Assembly: GCA_949318235.1 (NCBI GenBank)
Contig: OX439127.1
Coordinates: 3,917,413-3,981,412 of the forward strand
Length of the DNA stretch: 64,000 bases
Reading direction: 5' to 3'
From: Ecdyonurus torrentis
Lineage: Eukaryota > Arthropoda > Insecta > Ephemeroptera > Heptageniidae
Shown: one piece after another, positions 62,003 through 64,000 of the stretch
Layout of the letters: every line of letters begins with the position of its first letter
Position numbering within the stretch: the stretch's first letter is position 1
Made by a program: the position numbers and the translations under genes
The notes under the pieces: model-generated
Told to the model about the DNA's origin: nothing
The model's database searches: none
What the model saw: the letters and a program-made list of their open reading frames with translations, nothing else

Positions 62003-62224
62003 ATTTTGCACACCTACCAAGATTTAGGGGGTTAAACGATACTTGTTGCAATACAAGTATCGGTTCAGTAATAAAAAATAACTCAGAGTTTTACATTAGA
62101 CTGACTGAGGTAACTCGTAACTTTAGTGTGCAATCATTATATATCTGAAAGAGGGAGGAATTCTCTATTTCTAAAATAAATTTCTCCTACTTGTTTTAAT
62201 TTCATCCAAAATATTTGTTTCAAT

Positions 62225-62455
62225 GTTGCCAATATCTGAAAATCTCTACATCGATGAATCCACGTCGATTTAGTTACTATCTAGATTTCCGACAAAATGA
62301 CTTGCCGAGCAGCGCTGTAACTCGACTATCAGCTAAAAGCTTAACATTGCAGATGATCGGCGGTGAAAAGTGTAGATAGTTGTTTCGTCGGAATTCTAGA
62401 AAGCTTAGATGCTCGCTTTTGACGCGGAGACATTGATATTAGTTATATATCCAAT
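62225..62455. repeat. Diverged copy of the 2391-3952 foldback sequence
   Basis: GAGCAGCGCTGTAACTCGAC, AAGCTTAACATTGCAGATGA and GTGTAGATAGTTGTTTCGTC parallel the right arm at about 3370-3450 (GCAGTGTAACTCGAATAGTG, AAATTAACATTGCCAATGCT) and its surroundings. It is an older dispersed copy. Confidence 0.65.
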
Positions 62456-62799
62456 TAATGAGTTAATAATCGAAATTTTTGAATGAAAATTTTTGAGTTA
62501 TTATTTTAATTTGGGTTGCTTTAGTTTACAATGAAAATTAGACCCCTTTTCATGCCTTAGACATCCTTTAAGTAATAATAAATAATATACTTAATTTATT
62601 CAGTTCAAATATATAATAATAGCTTTAACAGTTGTTTATTAACTAGCAACTTGTTATATAGATATTATTTAATCTTATGCAGTGAAATAGTTAGAAGTAG
62701 AAAATTGGTTTTAAAAAATATTTGAATATTAAATATCTATTCAAAACAATATTTATTATTTGCTATTTTTTATCATACAAAATGAATAATTTAAATATT

Positions 62800-63998
62800 T
62801 ATAAATATTTAATTGATATTTATTACATATTTAAATAATATAAAGACGTGTGTTAAGACAGAACATTTCAAGAGCAACCATTTTTAATACACTATATAAA
62901 TGGTTACGTGAAAGTATAATAAAAATTATATATTAAATACTTAACAATATAAGAAGATTCAAATAGAAAATATAAATTTATCAATTTATTAATATTATAT
63001 TTCAATTTGTTTATAGAACCTAAATAGATCACTAAAACATGAACATATTTTTTAAATACGAACATAAATGAATCAATCAATTAATAAGTTAAATGAAATT
63101 GTAATTCAATAAATGTAAATTCAATTCGTTTTATAAGAAAATTGTGAATGAGACATATATTAACATTTGAATATTTTTTTATAAATATGTTCTATAAGTA
63201 TTAAAAGTAATTATATATTTTATAAATATTTTTTAAAGACGTAACATATATTACAGAACCTTATTTAAATTTTTATATGAAAATATATTTAAAAAAATTC
63301 AAAAATCACACATTAATTAACATAAATTACAACAGTTTAAAATAACAGTAATGTAGCCTTAAAATGATTTTCCTTTATAAGAATCAACATTTTTGGTTAA
63401 ACTAAGCAAATTTTAAAACTCAGTAAAAAATGTTAAGATTTTAAGAAAATTTAAAAGTTGAGTTGCATTATATTAAGTGTACACGAATTTAAAGCTGCTT
63501 TTATTATTTATATTTAAAGATATTCTTTGCATGTTTTAAGTATTGAGTTAATAATAACATTTGACTTGTCTTTTTATTTTCTATAAACATAAATAAAAAA
63601 TACAAAGAGAATCAAGAACTGTATAAAATCAACAAATCCTCGTTCATAAGAATTCAATAAACAAGATTAAAACTCTACAAGACGTTATTATAGTGGAAAA
63701 TATATCTGCATATTCTTCAATTCAAAATTTAACTGATAGACAATACAATTAACGTTGGTTAATATAAATTAGTAAACAGTGTACTTAATGTTACTTTTTT
63801 AGAAACACTGATTTACATTTCCGTAATTAGAAATAAATTTATTTATTAAAAAAACAATTAAATATTTTACGATGGAGTAAATTCAAGATTATGAATTTAA
63901 ATCTTTTTAAAACAATAAGATTATATGAATAATATTATAACGTTAACATATCATTGCACGTATATTTTAACTTCATGTTTTTTAAAATATACTAGAAA
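62800..63998. repeat. Long-period duplication, copy C
   Basis: 62800-63080 matches copy A (57480-57770), and 63110-63998 matches copy B (59710-60590), running off the window edge. It is AT-rich and non-coding; differences are scattered substitutions and short indels. Confidence 0.85.
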
Positions 63999-64000
63999 TG

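Overview
This window looks like non-coding, repeat-dominated DNA from an arthropod, most likely an insect. The support is: a strongly A+T-rich background; spliced eukaryotic gene fragments (a BTB/BACK-type exon and a SAMD3-like multi-exon gene); a TATA box followed at insect-like spacing by a TCAGT initiator; and arthropod-style transposons (an IS630/Tc1/mariner-type DDE transposase, an R2-like non-LTR retrotransposon tail, foldback elements and many MITEs). I cannot name the species. I found no tRNA, rRNA or CRISPR array and no intact full-length gene.

Layout. 1-5.4 kb: the last coding exon of a BACK-domain gene (1973-2362), followed almost directly by a nested foldback repeat and by a second inverted repeat that carries GA/TC tracts and a dead transposase tail. 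6.3-7.8 kb: a TA-flanked element containing a degraded transposase whose 3' end is duplicated in inverted orientation. 9.2-12 kb: a TA/TG microsatellite, then a 2.4 kb foldback element with TTAA flanks and about 128 bp sub-repeats in each arm. 12-17 kb: AT-rich, with a few weak TIR elements. 17.0-20.8 kb: a ~180 bp satellite next to a second foldback element with repetitive arms, into which smaller TTAA-flanked MITEs are inserted. 20.84-21.09 kb: an isolated promoter-like island.

22.0-27.0 kb is the most gene-like stretch: a frameshifted fragment of one uncharacterised arthropod domain, then exons of a SAMD3-like gene. That gene is broken by a 2-base frameshift and by a 368-370 bp MITE inside an exon, and a 1.1 kb foldback sits in one intron. 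27-45 kb: microsatellites, palindromic MITEs (some nested), an R2-like LINE 3' end (29.85-30.37 kb, minus), and a candidate minus-strand terminal exon at about 42.0 kb. 45.6-55.1 kb: a tandem array of six ~1.6 kb units, one carrying a MITE absent from its sisters. 55.1-64 kb: a degenerate further unit, a second long-period duplication (three copies of a common segment 3.0-3.4 kb apart), and another inverted-duplicated transposase element.

The genes do not form a functional system. What unites the window is inverted duplication: three unrelated families have long inverted arms that are themselves internally repetitive, two copies of one transposase element have the same head-to-head 3' duplication, and at least three small families share a TTAA target.
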